Positions 26,019 to 35,087 of a DNA stretch of 64,000 nucleotides are shown piece after piece. Below the pieces are notes generated by a model. The model made no database searches, was not told the origin of the DNA, and saw nothing but the letters and a program-made list of their open reading frames with translations. Within the stretch, counting starts at the first letter, position 1. Every line of letters begins with the position of its first letter. The position numbers and the translations under genes were made by a program. The stretch is from assembly GCF_014705705.1 (NCBI RefSeq), contig NZ_JACXLD010000003.1, positions 186,001 through 250,000 on the forward strand. The letters run 5' to 3'. Origin of the DNA: Spongiibacter pelagi. GTDB lineage: Bacteria > Pseudomonadota > Gammaproteobacteria > Pseudomonadales > Spongiibacteraceae.

Positions 26019-27632
26019 TTAGAAACGGGCGATGCCGAAGGTATTGCTGCGCAGAGGCCGCTGATCAGACTCGCGGCAAATATCCAACAACAAGCCGAGA
26101 ATTTTGCGGGTGTCGCGTGGGTCGATCAGGCCGTCATCTTCCATGCGCGCGGTACAGGCCAGTGCGGTGGTTTGGCTTTCCATTTGCTCACAGGTGGATT
26201 TTTCCATCGCGGCCAGTTTGGCTTCGTCCACTTGGCCGGCTTGTTTCATTTTGGCTTCAGCAACAATGCGCAGCACCATGCCGGCTTGCGCGCCACCCAT
26301 GACCGAGGTGCGGCTATTGGGCCAAGAGAACAAGAAGCGCGGATCAAAGCCGCGACCGCACATGGCGTAGTTACCGGCACCATAGGAGCCGCCAACATTG
26401 ATCGACAGTTTTGGAACTTTAGCGTTGGCCACCGCCTGAATCATTTTGGAGCCGTGTTTGATAATGCCGTTGCGCTCGGGGTCGGTGCCGACCAAAAAGC
26501 CGGTGATATTGTGCAAGAACAAAATAGGCGTATTGCTCTGCTCGCAAAGTTGAATGAACTGGCCACCCTTGGCTGCGCCGGGCGCGGTAATTGGGCCGTT
26601 ATTGGCGATGACGCCACAGGCATTGCCTTCAATTTTGATATGGCCACAAACGGTTTGGCTGTCGTATTCCGGTTTGAAATCTAAGTACTCAGAACCGTCG
26701 GCAATGCGGGCGATTATTTCGCGACAGTCGTAAGGCTTTTTCGGATCGCTGGGAACTACGCCAAGCAGTTCATCGGGTGAATACAGCGGCGCTTTAAAGG
26801 CTTTTGCCGATTTTTGTGGAAGCTGATCATTCCACGGTAGCTGCGCCATAATATCGCGCGCAATACGAATGCCGTCGGCATCGTCTTCTGCCAGATAGTC
26901 ACCCACACCAGATTGGCCGGTGTGCATTTCCGCTCCGCCCAATTCTTCATCTGTGGCAATTTCGCCAGTCGCCGCTTTCAGCAGCGGTGGCCCAGCTAGA
27001 TACATCGCGGCTTGTTCGCGCACCATAATAATGTAGTCAGAAAGGCCGGGTTGATAAGCGCCGCCCGCCGTGGCACTGCCGTGAACTACGGTAATTTGCG
27101 GAATACCTGCGGCAGAAAGACGCGCTTGATTAGCAAAGGTGCGGCCACCGGCAACAAACATTTCTGCGGCGTAGGCGAGATTCGCACCACCGCTTTGTGC
27201 CAGTGCCACTACCGGCAATTTATTCTCTAGGGCAATGTCTTGCAGGCGCAGTTTTTTCTGTAAGCCGATGGGGGAAATGGTGCCACCCTTAACGGCAAAA
27301 TTATCGACAATAATTAAGCAGCGCACGCCAGACACATAACCGATACCGGCAATAGCGCCGGCGCCGGCTCCGGTGCCGTCTTTGTCGTCGTACATCATAA
27401 AGCCGGCGAGGGAAGAGAGCTCCAAGAAGGGCGCGCCTTGGTCGAGTAACAAGTTAAGGCGATCTCTAGGAAGTAACTGACCGCGTTTGGCGTAGCGTTC
27501 GCGGGCGCGTTCGGCGGCATCAACCACTTTGGTCTCAATGCTCCGAAATTCAGTCACATGGCCCTGCATTTTTTCGCAGTTGGCGGCGAATTCCCCAGAG
27601 TGAACGTCTAGCTGTGATTCCAGTGATGGCAT
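26019..27632 (-). CDS. atuC: Geranyl-CoA carboxylase beta subunit (carboxyltransferase)
   Basis: 537 residues, biotin-dependent carboxyltransferase with two crotonase-like halves ('SGGANLAYAAEMF', 'GSATAGGAYQPGLSDY', 'LAGPPLLKAATGE' and 'NITGFLVGTDPERNG', 'GGSYGAGNYAMCGR'). It forms a complex with AtuF. Near residue 170 it reads 'AGGRTFANQA', where methylcrotonyl-CoA carboxylases, as I remember them, have a bulky Phe-containing stretch. Loss of a Phe to Gly is known to open the pocket for geranyl-CoA, so this supports the geranyl assignment. First gene of the minus-strand operon; start ATG 27632 with 'AAGAAGGG' upstream. Confidence 0.88.
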   Translation of the reverse strand: MPSLESQLDVHSGEFAANCEKMQGHVTEFRSIETKVVDAAERARERYAKRGQLLPRDRLNLLLDQGAPFLELSSLAGFMMYDDKDGTGAGAGAIAGIGYVSGVRCLIIVDNFAVKGGTISPIGLQKKLRLQDIALENKLPVVALAQSGGANLAYAAEMFVAGGRTFANQARLSAAGIPQITVVHGSATAGGAYQPGLSDYIIMVREQAAMYLAGPPLLKAATGEIATDEELGGAEMHTGQSGVGDYLAEDDADGIRIARDIMAQLPWNDQLPQKSAKAFKAPLYSPDELLGVVPSDPKKPYDCREIIARIADGSEYLDFKPEYDSQTVCGHIKIEGNACGVIANNGPITAPGAAKGGQFIQLCEQSNTPILFLHNITGFLVGTDPERNGIIKHGSKMIQAVANAKVPKLSINVGGSYGAGNYAMCGRGFDPRFLFSWPNSRTSVMGGAQAGMVLRIVAEAKMKQAGQVDEAKLAAMEKSTCEQMESQTTALACTARMEDDGLIDPRDTRKILGLLLDICRESDQRPLRSNTFGIARF

Positions 27633-27730
27633 AGGAATAGCCCTTCTTCAAAACGGTGTTGGACGGTTTTGCTTGCCCGCAGGCAGGCCCCGATTTATTG
27701 GTGGGGTGTACTATAACGAGAAAATTCACT

Positions 27731-27773
27731 ACCAAGCAAGCGCTTGGTTTGTTATTTTATGATCATTCGATCA
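27731..27773. promoter_or_regulatory. Two palindromes in the divergent Atu promoter region
   Basis: ACCAAGC-N4-GCTTGGT (27731-27748, with the perfect core CAAGCGCTTG) and TGATC-N4-GATCA (27760-27773) lie in the 193-base gap between atuC and the plus-strand acyl-CoA dehydrogenase. The TetR-family gene two genes downstream is the likely binding protein; P. aeruginosa AtuR also binds inverted repeats in its atu promoter. The exact match to a known AtuR site was not tested. Confidence 0.65.
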
Positions 27774-27825
27774 AATCCGGTACAGTTCGCTGTTTCGGGT
27801 CTTTAGATGGTGTTAGAGGTGAGAG

Positions 27826-28980
27826 ATGGCAGCATTAAGCTACTTTGGTGAAATTCATTCAATTATTCGGGAAACCGCGTCCAGCTTTGTGCGTAAGGAA
27901 ATCCTGCCTTTCATCGATGACTGGGAGGAGGCGGGGAGCTTTCCCCGTGAGCTGTATAAAAAAACCGGAGATGCGGGTTTGCTGGGCATTAATTACCCAG
28001 AAGAGTACGGCGGCACCGGCGGCGATCTGTTTCAAAAAGTGGTTTGGCTGGAGGAGCTAATGCGCGCTGGCTCGGGCGGTTTAACCGCGAGCTTGGGTTC
28101 TTTGGATATCGGTTTGCCGCCACTGGTGAAGTTTGGCGATGAGGCGTTGAAGCGGCGGGTAGTGCCGGAGGTTCTTGCCGGAGAAAAAATTTATGCCTTG
28201 GCGATTACTGAACCCAGCGGCGGTTCGGATGTGGCTAATTTGAAAACCCGCGCTGTGCGAGAAACCGTGAATGGCAAAGACTATTTTCGAGTGAATGGCA
28301 GCAAAACCTTTATTACCAGTGGTACGCGGGCGGATTATTTTACCGTGGCCGTGCGTACCGGTGGCGAGGGCTATAAGGGCGTAAGCCTGTTGATGGTGGA
28401 GAAAGACACTGCCGGATTTAGCGTGGGTAATCCCTTGAAAAAAATGGGCTGGTGGGCCTCGGATACCGCCGAGCTGTTTTTTGATGACTGTTTGGTGCCG
28501 GCTGAAAATTTAATCGGCGAGGAAAATCAGGGGTTCTTTATGATTACCTCCAATTTTCAGAGTGAGCGGCTGACTTTGGCGGTGATGGCCAATATGACGT
28601 CGGAGCTGGCGTTAAACGCTTGCCTTGATTACGTAAAAGAGCGCAAGGCCTTTGGTCAGTCATTGTCAGGTTTGCAAACGATTCGCCACAAGCTGGCGGA
28701 TATGGCGACGCAGCTAGAGGCGAGTCGTGAGTTGGCTTATCGCTGTGCCGCGAGAATGGATAATGGCGAGCAGATTATGAAAGAAATCTCGATGGCTAAG
28801 AATTTTGCCACCGATGTAAGCGATAAGATTACTTACGATGCGGTGCAGATTTTTGGCGGTATGGGTTTTATGCGCGAAAGCCTTGTTGAGCGCTTGTATC
28901 GTGATAACCGAATTCTTTCCATTGGCGGCGGAACGCGGGAAATCATGAACGAAATCATTTCAAAACAACTCCAGATTTAA
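27826..28980 (+). CDS. Acyl-CoA dehydrogenase, divergent partner of the Atu operon
   Basis: 384 residues. Motifs: 'AITEPSGGSDVANLKTRA', 'TFITSGTRADYFTVAVRT', 'LKKMGWWASDTAELFFDD', 'ERKAFGQSLSGLQ', 'QIFGGMGFMRESLVERLYRD', and 'GGGTREIMNEIISKQL' with the C-terminal region common in citronellyl-CoA/long-chain-branched dehydrogenases. FAD enzyme introducing an alpha-beta double bond in an acyl-CoA. Divergent from atuC and 18 bases ahead of the TetR gene, so it is probably under the same control. It may act on a later, shorter intermediate than AtuD, or on citronellyl-CoA itself. Confidence 0.88.
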   Translation: MAALSYFGEIHSIIRETASSFVRKEILPFIDDWEEAGSFPRELYKKTGDAGLLGINYPEEYGGTGGDLFQKVVWLEELMRAGSGGLTASLGSLDIGLPPLVKFGDEALKRRVVPEVLAGEKIYALAITEPSGGSDVANLKTRAVRETVNGKDYFRVNGSKTFITSGTRADYFTVAVRTGGEGYKGVSLLMVEKDTAGFSVGNPLKKMGWWASDTAELFFDDCLVPAENLIGEENQGFFMITSNFQSERLTLAVMANMTSELALNACLDYVKERKAFGQSLSGLQTIRHKLADMATQLEASRELAYRCAARMDNGEQIMKEISMAKNFATDVSDKITYDAVQIFGGMGFMRESLVERLYRDNRILSIGGGTREIMNEIISKQLQI

Positions 28981-28998
28981 GACGGAGTTTGGCCCCTT

Positions 28999-29676
28999 AT
29001 GCTGCAGCCGGTACAATTCTCCTCAAGTGATTCCAGATTGGAGCTGGATGGAGATGCGAATGTGAGTATGGGAGTCTTGTTGCGCCGCCTGATTGATGAG
29101 GGCTGTGTTTCTGATCCTGAGAGTCCCAAAGGGCGTTTACTGGCGGCGGCAGCGCGACAGTTTAGGCAGAAGGGCTTTAGTCGTACCACGGTGCGTGATC
29201 TGGCGGCCGAGGTGGGCATTTTATCTGGCAGTATTTTTCATCATTTTAAAAACAAAGATGAAATCTTATTTGCGGTGATGAACGAAGTGGTGATCGCGAT
29301 GGAGGAGCGTCTGCAAGTTCGTTTGTCGGCAGCAACTTCCACGCGGGATAAAGTGCGCGCTTTGATCGAAAACGAGCTGCAATTTATTCACGGCCCAACG
29401 GGTGATGCCACGGCGGTATTGATCTATGAATGGCGTGCGCTTTCTGAACCCTTGCAGCAAAAAATTCTAGAGCGTCGTCGGGCGTATTTTAAACTTTGGC
29501 ACGACACCCTGATTAAGGCAGAAGAAGAGGCTTTGATTACGGTTGAGCCGGATTGCCTGCGGCAATTACTGCACGGTGCAATTGTGTGGAGTATTCACTG
29601 GTATCAGCCGCAGGGGCCGATGCCTTTGGAGAGCTTGGTGGATCAGGTGTTGAGTCTGGCGATTAAGAGCGAATAA
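28999..29676 (+). CDS. TetR family repressor, probable regulator of the Atu locus
   Basis: 225 residues. TetR N-terminal HTH after an unusually long leader of about 45 residues: 'GRLLAAAARQFRQKGFSRT', 'TVRDLAAEVGILSGSIFHHF', 'KNKDEIL'. The C-terminal ligand domain is all helical ('LLHGAIVWSIHWYQPQGPM'). It follows the acyl-CoA dehydrogenase by 18 bases. By position and family it matches AtuR, which derepresses atu genes when terpenoid CoA intermediates appear. The ATG at 28999 has GGAG at 28983; a later ATG at about 29068 would remove much of the leader and remains possible. Confidence 0.85.
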   Translation: MLQPVQFSSSDSRLELDGDANVSMGVLLRRLIDEGCVSDPESPKGRLLAAAARQFRQKGFSRTTVRDLAAEVGILSGSIFHHFKNKDEILFAVMNEVVIAMEERLQVRLSAATSTRDKVRALIENELQFIHGPTGDATAVLIYEWRALSEPLQQKILERRRAYFKLWHDTLIKAEEEALITVEPDCLRQLLHGAIVWSIHWYQPQGPMPLESLVDQVLSLAIKSE

Positions 29677-29733
29677 GTTTTCGCTCGCTTTGCTCAGGTT
29701 TCTGCTCAGAAGTTTTTACTCTGAGTTTTTTAA

Positions 29734-29767
29734 TAAAAGGGGCGCTCAATTGGGGCGCCCCTTTTTA
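29734..29767. terminator. Bidirectional Rho-independent terminator
   Basis: Stem AGGGGCGC (29738-29745) and GCGCCCCT (29755-29762) with A-rich and T-rich flanks on either side, between the convergent TetR gene and acyl-CoA synthetase gene. Confidence 0.88.
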
Positions 29768-29797
29768 TTTGCGTGCGATTTTTTTCGTGAAGGGTAT

Positions 29798-31483
29798 TTA
29801 CGCGCTGGCGAGTGTTGGGCATTCCCAGACTACGGTTTTACGCTCGGCATACCAGGCATCAACCGTTTCAGAATACCGCTCTTCAATAATGTTGCGGCGG
29901 ATTTTCATGGTCGGTGTCAGCATACCGTTTTCAATGGTCCAGCTGTCTTTCACCATGACTGCAAATGAAAGCGCCTCGTGTGGATCAAGGGTTTGATTCA
30001 CCTGTTCCAGCAGCTCGCTGATTTCAGATTCGAACTGGCGTTTTGCCTCGTTGCAGCTCAGTTTTTCACCCGCAATGGCACTAGGCATTAACAATACAAA
30101 GGGCTGAGCTTGATTCGCACCGCTTACGCAAACCGATTCCACCAGTGGGTGACCAATCTTGCATTCAATTGGCACTGGGGCGACATATTTGCCTTTGCTG
30201 GTTTTGAAAATTTCTTTCAGGCGGCCAGTGATTTTAAGGCGACCCAGTTCATCTACCTCACCGAGATCGCCAGTGCGGAACCAGCCGTCATCGGTATAGG
30301 CTTCAGTGGTTTTTTCCGCATCTTTGAAGTAACCCATCATGCCGCCGGGGCTTTTGATTTGCACTTCGCCCTGTTCAGAAAGGCGACGCTCTACACCGGG
30401 AACGGCCTCGCCCACGTAGCCGATGCGCGAACGGTTGGGGAAGGAGAGGTGAGAATAGGCAAAGTCTTCAGACATGGCGTAGCCTTCCAGCAATTCCAGA
30501 CCGATGCTGCGGTACCACTCCATCACTGAAGGTGCCAGTGGTGCTGAGCCGGTTACGGCAATACGGGTGTCTTGCAGGCCGAGTTTGGTCAGAATATTTT
30601 GCTGGGTGGCCTTGGCGGTGTTTTCATCGGCTAATAGCTCGCTGAGTTTTTCCTGCGGAACTGCCGCTAAAACGCCCTGTTGGAATTTCACCCACAGGCG
30701 CGGAACCGATTGAAATACCGTGGGGCGAGCGCGTTGCAGGTCGGTGGCAAAGGTTGTGAGTCCTTCGCTGAAATAAACCCGGAAGCCGTGGCGCAGGGAA
30801 TTCATTTCTACTGCAGCCGCTTCAAATACGTGGGCCAGTGGCAAGTAAGAGAGCATCCGGTCTTCAGGGGTCAGTTCCAGCAGGTGACCAATGACTCGTG
30901 AGCCGGCTTCCAGTGCGGTGAACGAGCACATGACGCCCTTGGGTTGGCCGGTGCTGCCCGAGGTGTAAATCATTCGCGCGAGTTCGTCTTTATCGCGCGG
31001 AATGATCGTCTCGGTGGGTACGGTATTGGCAACAATTTCGTCCCAGCTTGGTGCCTCTACTCCCGTGTGAGTCGCACCATTGATTAATACCATTGGCATA
31101 TTGTCGGGAACACCGGGAGCCATACTTGCCCAATTATCGAGTTTACCGACGAACAGCATTTGCGATTCGCTGTGCTCAAGAATATAGCCAAGGGTTTCTG
31201 AATTGAGCGATGGGTAAACTGGGAGGCTGACATGACCGCTCATCCAAATTGCCAGATCCGCTAAGATCATATGCGCGCAGTTGCTGGACAAAACGGCAAT
31301 GCGGCTGCCCTGCGGCAGGTCCATGCCTTGGATGTAGTTGGCCATGCGTTTGGCTTCATCCAGACATTGCGCCCACGTGTAGTCACGCACTTCGCCTTTA
31401 TTCGGCTGGCTCAGGTAAATGGCGTTTGGTTGTTGCTCCGCCCAATGCTGCGCGCCTTCTACGGGCGTCCAAAACGTAGTCAT
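29798..31483 (-). CDS. Long-chain acyl-CoA synthetase (AMP-binding)
   Basis: 561 residues, adenylate-forming ligase. P-loop 'YTSGSTGQPKGVM', 'YLPLAHVFEAAAVEM', 'LLEGYAMSEDFAY', 'DGWFRTGDLGEVDELGRLKITGR' and 'LKEIFKTSKGKYVAP' place it in the long-chain fatty acid group (FadD15/ACSL-like) with the catalytic Lys region. It activates a carboxylic acid with ATP and CoA. It could be the functional counterpart of AtuH (citronellate activation), or serve the cupin/SDR operon upstream, from which it is separated by 199 bases. Start ATG 31483 with 'AGAGGA' upstream. Confidence 0.9.
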   Translation of the reverse strand: MTTFWTPVEGAQHWAEQQPNAIYLSQPNKGEVRDYTWAQCLDEAKRMANYIQGMDLPQGSRIAVLSSNCAHMILADLAIWMSGHVSLPVYPSLNSETLGYILEHSESQMLFVGKLDNWASMAPGVPDNMPMVLINGATHTGVEAPSWDEIVANTVPTETIIPRDKDELARMIYTSGSTGQPKGVMCSFTALEAGSRVIGHLLELTPEDRMLSYLPLAHVFEAAAVEMNSLRHGFRVYFSEGLTTFATDLQRARPTVFQSVPRLWVKFQQGVLAAVPQEKLSELLADENTAKATQQNILTKLGLQDTRIAVTGSAPLAPSVMEWYRSIGLELLEGYAMSEDFAYSHLSFPNRSRIGYVGEAVPGVERRLSEQGEVQIKSPGGMMGYFKDAEKTTEAYTDDGWFRTGDLGEVDELGRLKITGRLKEIFKTSKGKYVAPVPIECKIGHPLVESVCVSGANQAQPFVLLMPSAIAGEKLSCNEAKRQFESEISELLEQVNQTLDPHEALSFAVMVKDSWTIENGMLTPTMKIRRNIIEERYSETVDAWYAERKTVVWECPTLASA

Positions 31484-31682
31484 TATTGTCCTCTGCTTAT
31501 AGATTATTGAGCCCTGTCAGTGGGCTTAGAATTTTTGTAATGGGATGTCGAAAAATAAAACGGATGCTAGTCAATTGGGGGCGACGATAAACCTAACTTT
31601 GGTTGGGAAGTCGCTAACTAATTGCGACTGAGCCCCCGGCAATGATGAAAATTGCTAGTAATAAATAAGAAGAAAAATGCAC

Positions 31683-32522
31683 TTAAGCGTCGATAAAGTG
31701 CTCCTTCAGTTGTGCATTAACGTAGTCTGGCTGCTCCAGTGGAATCCAGTGTCCGCCGTTAACAATTTCCAAACGCCAAGGTCCATCCACCCACTTTTCG
31801 GAATTGCGCATTTGGCTTTCTACTAAAAAGACATCGCCGCGACTGTAAATGCCGAGGGTGGGTACGGTGACGCGAGGATGGGTTTTCAGCAGTGCCGTCA
31901 CTAAGCTGGCGCGATAAATACGCAAGGCCGCTCGGAGTCGTCCGGGTTGGGAAACGCGACTCATCACTTCGTCCATTTCGGGGTGGGAGCCAAATACGCG
32001 ACGTAAACTGAAGCGACCGCTGCCAAGCAGTAGGCGTTCTGCCAAGGCGCCGAGGGTAAAAAACGCGATATACCAGCCAGCCAGTTTTTGCTCCAAACCA
32101 GATTTGGCATAGGCGCTGGGGTGGCCAACCGACATGGCAACCAAGCGTCGAACGCGCTCCGGATGCCATGCGGTAAGCAACCAAGCCAGTGCGGCGCCCC
32201 AATCGTGGCCGACGACATCGGCCTTGGTGATGCCGAGTTGATCCATTAGGGCGACACTGTCTTCGATAATGGTGCGGGCGTTGTAATCCGCTAATTTCGG
32301 TGCAATTTGCGAGTGTCCGCAGCCGATGGTGTCTGGTGCAAGGCAGCGATAACCGGCGTCGTGCATAAACTGAATTTGCGCTTGCCACATCTCGGCGGTA
32401 TCGGGAAAACCATGTAGAAATAAAACCACGGGGCGCTCGGTGTCGCCCGGAGCAGAGTCCAGATAAGACAGGGTTAAGCCACGGTTTGTGAAGCTGTTGC
32501 GAATGGGAAAGTCGGCAGACAT
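31683..32522 (-). CDS. Alpha/beta hydrolase, epoxide hydrolase-like
   Basis: 279 residues from ATG 32522, chosen for 'AAGGAT' seven bases ahead; the frame is open further upstream but that part overlaps the SDR gene. Oxyanion 'LFLHGFPDTAEMW', nucleophile elbow 'VVGHDWGAALAW' with Asp instead of Ser, acidic residue region 'IYSRGDVFL', and His in 'NGGHWIPLEQP'. The Asp nucleophile points to epoxide hydrolase or haloalkane dehalogenase chemistry rather than an esterase. It follows the SDR gene by 26 bases in the same operon. Confidence 0.88.
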   Translation of the reverse strand: MSADFPIRNSFTNRGLTLSYLDSAPGDTERPVVLFLHGFPDTAEMWQAQIQFMHDAGYRCLAPDTIGCGHSQIAPKLADYNARTIIEDSVALMDQLGITKADVVGHDWGAALAWLLTAWHPERVRRLVAMSVGHPSAYAKSGLEQKLAGWYIAFFTLGALAERLLLGSGRFSLRRVFGSHPEMDEVMSRVSQPGRLRAALRIYRASLVTALLKTHPRVTVPTLGIYSRGDVFLVESQMRNSEKWVDGPWRLEIVNGGHWIPLEQPDYVNAQLKEHFIDA

Positions 32523-32548
32523 GGTTTTATCCTTTTGGCGAAAGCCGT

Positions 32549-33361
32549 TTAACTGGCGGACAGGCGCTTGCGATGAGTTCTGACCAGGCGCTGGATATAG
32601 CGGGTAAAAAACTCGGGGACAAAGCGCGAGGCTTTGGCTAACAACTTGGCTTGGAAGCCCGGAATAATTAACCAATCGCCTTTGTCCAATCCTTCAAGAA
32701 TTTTGTCACAGGCAAAGTCTGCATTCAGGCAGCCGCCCACTTCTTTTATCGCCAGTGCAATGGGGTCGCCGTGGGCGCGCTCACCGTAGACTAGAGGGGT
32801 TTCAACTTCAGGTGGGCAGACACAGCTGATCTCAAAATCACTGTCGCCATATTCATAGCGCAGGGTTTTTGCCAAGGCGATAACACCTGCTTTAGAAGCG
32901 CCATAGGCGGTGTACGCATAGTTGCTGGTAAAGCCGGCGAGCGAGGCGATAAAGGCCAGTCTGCCACCGCTTTTTAATTTTGGTATTAGCGCGTGGGCAA
33001 AGTAAAAACTGCCGTTGAGGTTGATGTCGACAACTCGTTTAAACTCTTCACCACTCATATTGGTCATGGTTTTATTGAGTACTACGCCGGCGCAGTTTAG
33101 TGCTAAATCGACGGAGCCAAATTGGTCTACTGCCTCATTTACTGCAACGTGAACCCGCTCGTCGTTGGTGATATTGGTTTCGAAAAACGCCCAGCTTGAT
33201 TTACCCTGAGTTGCAGCTTGATCCAGTTTGGCGCGGCTTTCATCGCTGACTGCCAAATCTAAAACGCTGACATTTTCACCGCGACGCAGTACGCGTGTTG
33301 CCACGCCCAAACCTAGACCGCTACCTGCGCCAGTGATGAGATTGTGCTTTGCTGTGCTCAT
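32549..33361 (-). CDS. Short-chain dehydrogenase/reductase
   Basis: 270 residues. NAD(P)-binding 'TGAGSGLGLGVA', 'NCAGVV', catalytic Ser in 'AFIASLAGF' and 'YGASK' with Tyr/Lys. The C-terminal third ('LIIPGFQAKLLAKASRFVPEF') extends beyond the core and resembles SDRs that handle long-chain or lipid substrates, with a basic tail. Substrate unknown. Second dehydrogenase in the operon after the epimerase-like gene (63-base gap). Confidence 0.87.
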   Translation of the reverse strand: MSTAKHNLITGAGSGLGLGVATRVLRRGENVSVLDLAVSDESRAKLDQAATQGKSSWAFFETNITNDERVHVAVNEAVDQFGSVDLALNCAGVVLNKTMTNMSGEEFKRVVDINLNGSFYFAHALIPKLKSGGRLAFIASLAGFTSNYAYTAYGASKAGVIALAKTLRYEYGDSDFEISCVCPPEVETPLVYGERAHGDPIALAIKEVGGCLNADFACDKILEGLDKGDWLIIPGFQAKLLAKASRFVPEFFTRYIQRLVRTHRKRLSAS

Positions 33362-33424
33362 TATTGTTGTCTCTAATTACTATTTTTCTTGTGCTAAAAA
33401 TTATCTTTTCTTGTAGAAAGAACG

Positions 33425-34444
33425 TTATAGCTCACCGATTTCTTTAAGCCACTGCTCTGAACGTTTAAAGCCTTCGTCCAGTTTAACTTTGGGCTCATAG
33501 CCTAGTTTGGTACGGGCTTTGTCGATGCAGTAATTGCCTTTGCGGCTGAACCACAGCATGGTGTCGGGCGTGACTTCGGCGGCGCGTCCCAACTTGCGAT
33601 TAATATTCCAAATGGTGGTGGTTAAGGCGAGCGCCAGTTTTAAGGGGATGCTTTTCGGTGCCCCTTTGCGGCCTGCCCACTGCCAGTGATGGCTAAAAAA
33701 GTCGCGGCAGCTGATGGCCTCATCGCCCGATAAAATAAAGATTTGGCCGATGCCCTCTGGCAGCCCTGCGGCAAGCATGGTGCCGTCTAACAGGTCATCG
33801 ATAAACACGGGTGCGAAGCAGCCTTGACCGCCATTGGGTAACAGCAATTGACCTGCGCGAGCCATTTTTAGCGGCTCAATCAACCACGCGCGAGAGCCGG
33901 GGCCGTAAACATCGCCGGGGCGAACAATGGTGCAGTCAATTTCGCCGGCAGCGTGAGCGGCCAATACTAAATGTTCGCTGGCGGCTTTAGTCACTCCGTA
34001 ACGGAGTTGTTCACCAACTACGGTGGGGCAGGTTTCATCGGCGCCATCGCTGAAGTCGTAACCCATGGCGGCAACAGAGGAATATTGCAAAAAACGCTTA
34101 GCTTTAGCCGCAATTGCCACGTCCAAGGCATTGCGTACGCCCTGCACTGAAATGTCTCTATAGGTTTGCCATTCGGCGGCAAAAGACACTACCGCAGCGG
34201 TATTAATAAACAGCTCGCAACCTTCGGCGTGTTTGGCCCACTCCGAGGGGCGGGTTAAGTCACCGGCAATCACATTGCGCTCGGGGTCGGCCATTAAGTC
34301 CATGCCGCGCACTTCTGCGCCAACGGCGCGGTAACGTGCCATTAAGCAGCGGCCAATAAAACCATTGGCGCCGGTAATAAATACGGATTTTGGTACAGCC
34401 GGGCTTTGTCCCTGACTGCCTTTGGGCATTTCAGAAATTGTCAT
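33425..34444 (-). CDS. NAD-dependent epimerase/dehydratase family protein (extended SDR)
   Basis: 339 residues. 'VFITGANGFIGRCLMARY' Rossmann start, 'GDLTRPSEW', 'QYSSVAAMGYDF', active site 'YGVTKAASEH' and 'IVRPGDVYGPGSRAWL'. The pattern matches 3-beta-hydroxysteroid dehydrogenase/dihydroflavonol reductase-like extended SDRs, so a hydroxy-group oxidation on a ring or isoprenoid substrate is plausible, but unproven. It lies 61 bases after the cupin gene. Confidence 0.87.
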   Translation of the reverse strand: MTISEMPKGSQGQSPAVPKSVFITGANGFIGRCLMARYRAVGAEVRGMDLMADPERNVIAGDLTRPSEWAKHAEGCELFINTAAVVSFAAEWQTYRDISVQGVRNALDVAIAAKAKRFLQYSSVAAMGYDFSDGADETCPTVVGEQLRYGVTKAASEHLVLAAHAAGEIDCTIVRPGDVYGPGSRAWLIEPLKMARAGQLLLPNGGQGCFAPVFIDDLLDGTMLAAGLPEGIGQIFILSGDEAISCRDFFSHHWQWAGRKGAPKSIPLKLALALTTTIWNINRKLGRAAEVTPDTMLWFSRKGNYCIDKARTKLGYEPKVKLDEGFKRSEQWLKEIGEL

Positions 34445-34505
34445 TATTGTTCTCGGTAGGCCCGATCTTTTGACCGGGCTTCGATTTTATCGCTTATTTA
34501 GCGAC

Positions 34506-35012
34506 TTACTTGTCGGTAGTGTAGCGGTGTTGGGCTGGCGTAATGTACTTGGCCGGTTCCATACCACGCTCTTTCACCAAGGTGTCGAAAATCTGCATAA
34601 ACCATGTGGTATCCATAATACCTACATAGTTACCTTCAGCATCAAAGTTGATATTGGCACCGTGAACCACCATCAGGGTGTCGGTGTTTTCGGTGTTGTC
34701 CGCTGGGGTCATAAAGGTGTGGATAGAACCGCCGGGCTCGTACAAATAGCTGCCTGCAGTTTGTGGCTGGTCGGGATATTCCACGTAGTTCCATTTGCCA
34801 GACAGGGTGAACAAATGCACGGTGCCGGTGTGGTAGTGCTTGGGCAGAGTCACACCGGGTTTGAAGATCGCGCGAACAACCCAAACGTTTTCGTGTGGGT
34901 CGAGGTACAACGGCTGTGCATCAACACCGGGCATGGCTTCTTCGAAGATCGGCAGCTCATTGGTATTCAGGGTGAGCAGGGTTTTGTGGTCGATGATTGG
35001 AGTTGGAATCAT
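34506..35012 (-). CDS. Cupin dioxygenase-like protein
   Basis: 168 residues, first gene of the minus-strand operon. The cupin barrel shows 'VVRAIFKPGVTLPKHYHTG' with His-x-His as metal ligands, 'GKWNYVEY' and 'PGGSIHTFMTP'. The layout resembles 2,4'-dihydroxyacetophenone dioxygenase, which cleaves a C-C bond next to a ketone using non-haem Fe, but overall identity cannot be measured here. 'GGAGG' precedes ATG 35012. It is divergent from the AraC gene at 35151 with a direct repeat between them, so an inducer of that regulator is likely a substrate of the operon. Confidence 0.82.
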   Translation of the reverse strand: MIPTPIIDHKTLLTLNTNELPIFEEAMPGVDAQPLYLDPHENVWVVRAIFKPGVTLPKHYHTGTVHLFTLSGKWNYVEYPDQPQTAGSYLYEPGGSIHTFMTPADNTENTDTLMVVHGANINFDAEGNYVGIMDTTWFMQIFDTLVKERGMEPAKYITPAQHRYTTDK

Positions 35013-35087
35013 AGGGTGTTGCCTCCGATTGCGGATCGCTTGTTGTTATAGAGGGCAATAATACTGCGGGGATATCCGTCGAATTTC

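Noticed and set aside
21994-27632. Leucine degradation (liu, methylcrotonyl-CoA carboxylase) operon
   Set aside because: The gene set includes AtuA and lacks HMG-CoA lyase (LiuE); the carboxyltransferase has Gly-Gly where MCC enzymes should have Phe. The Atu assignment fits better, though phylogeny was not run.
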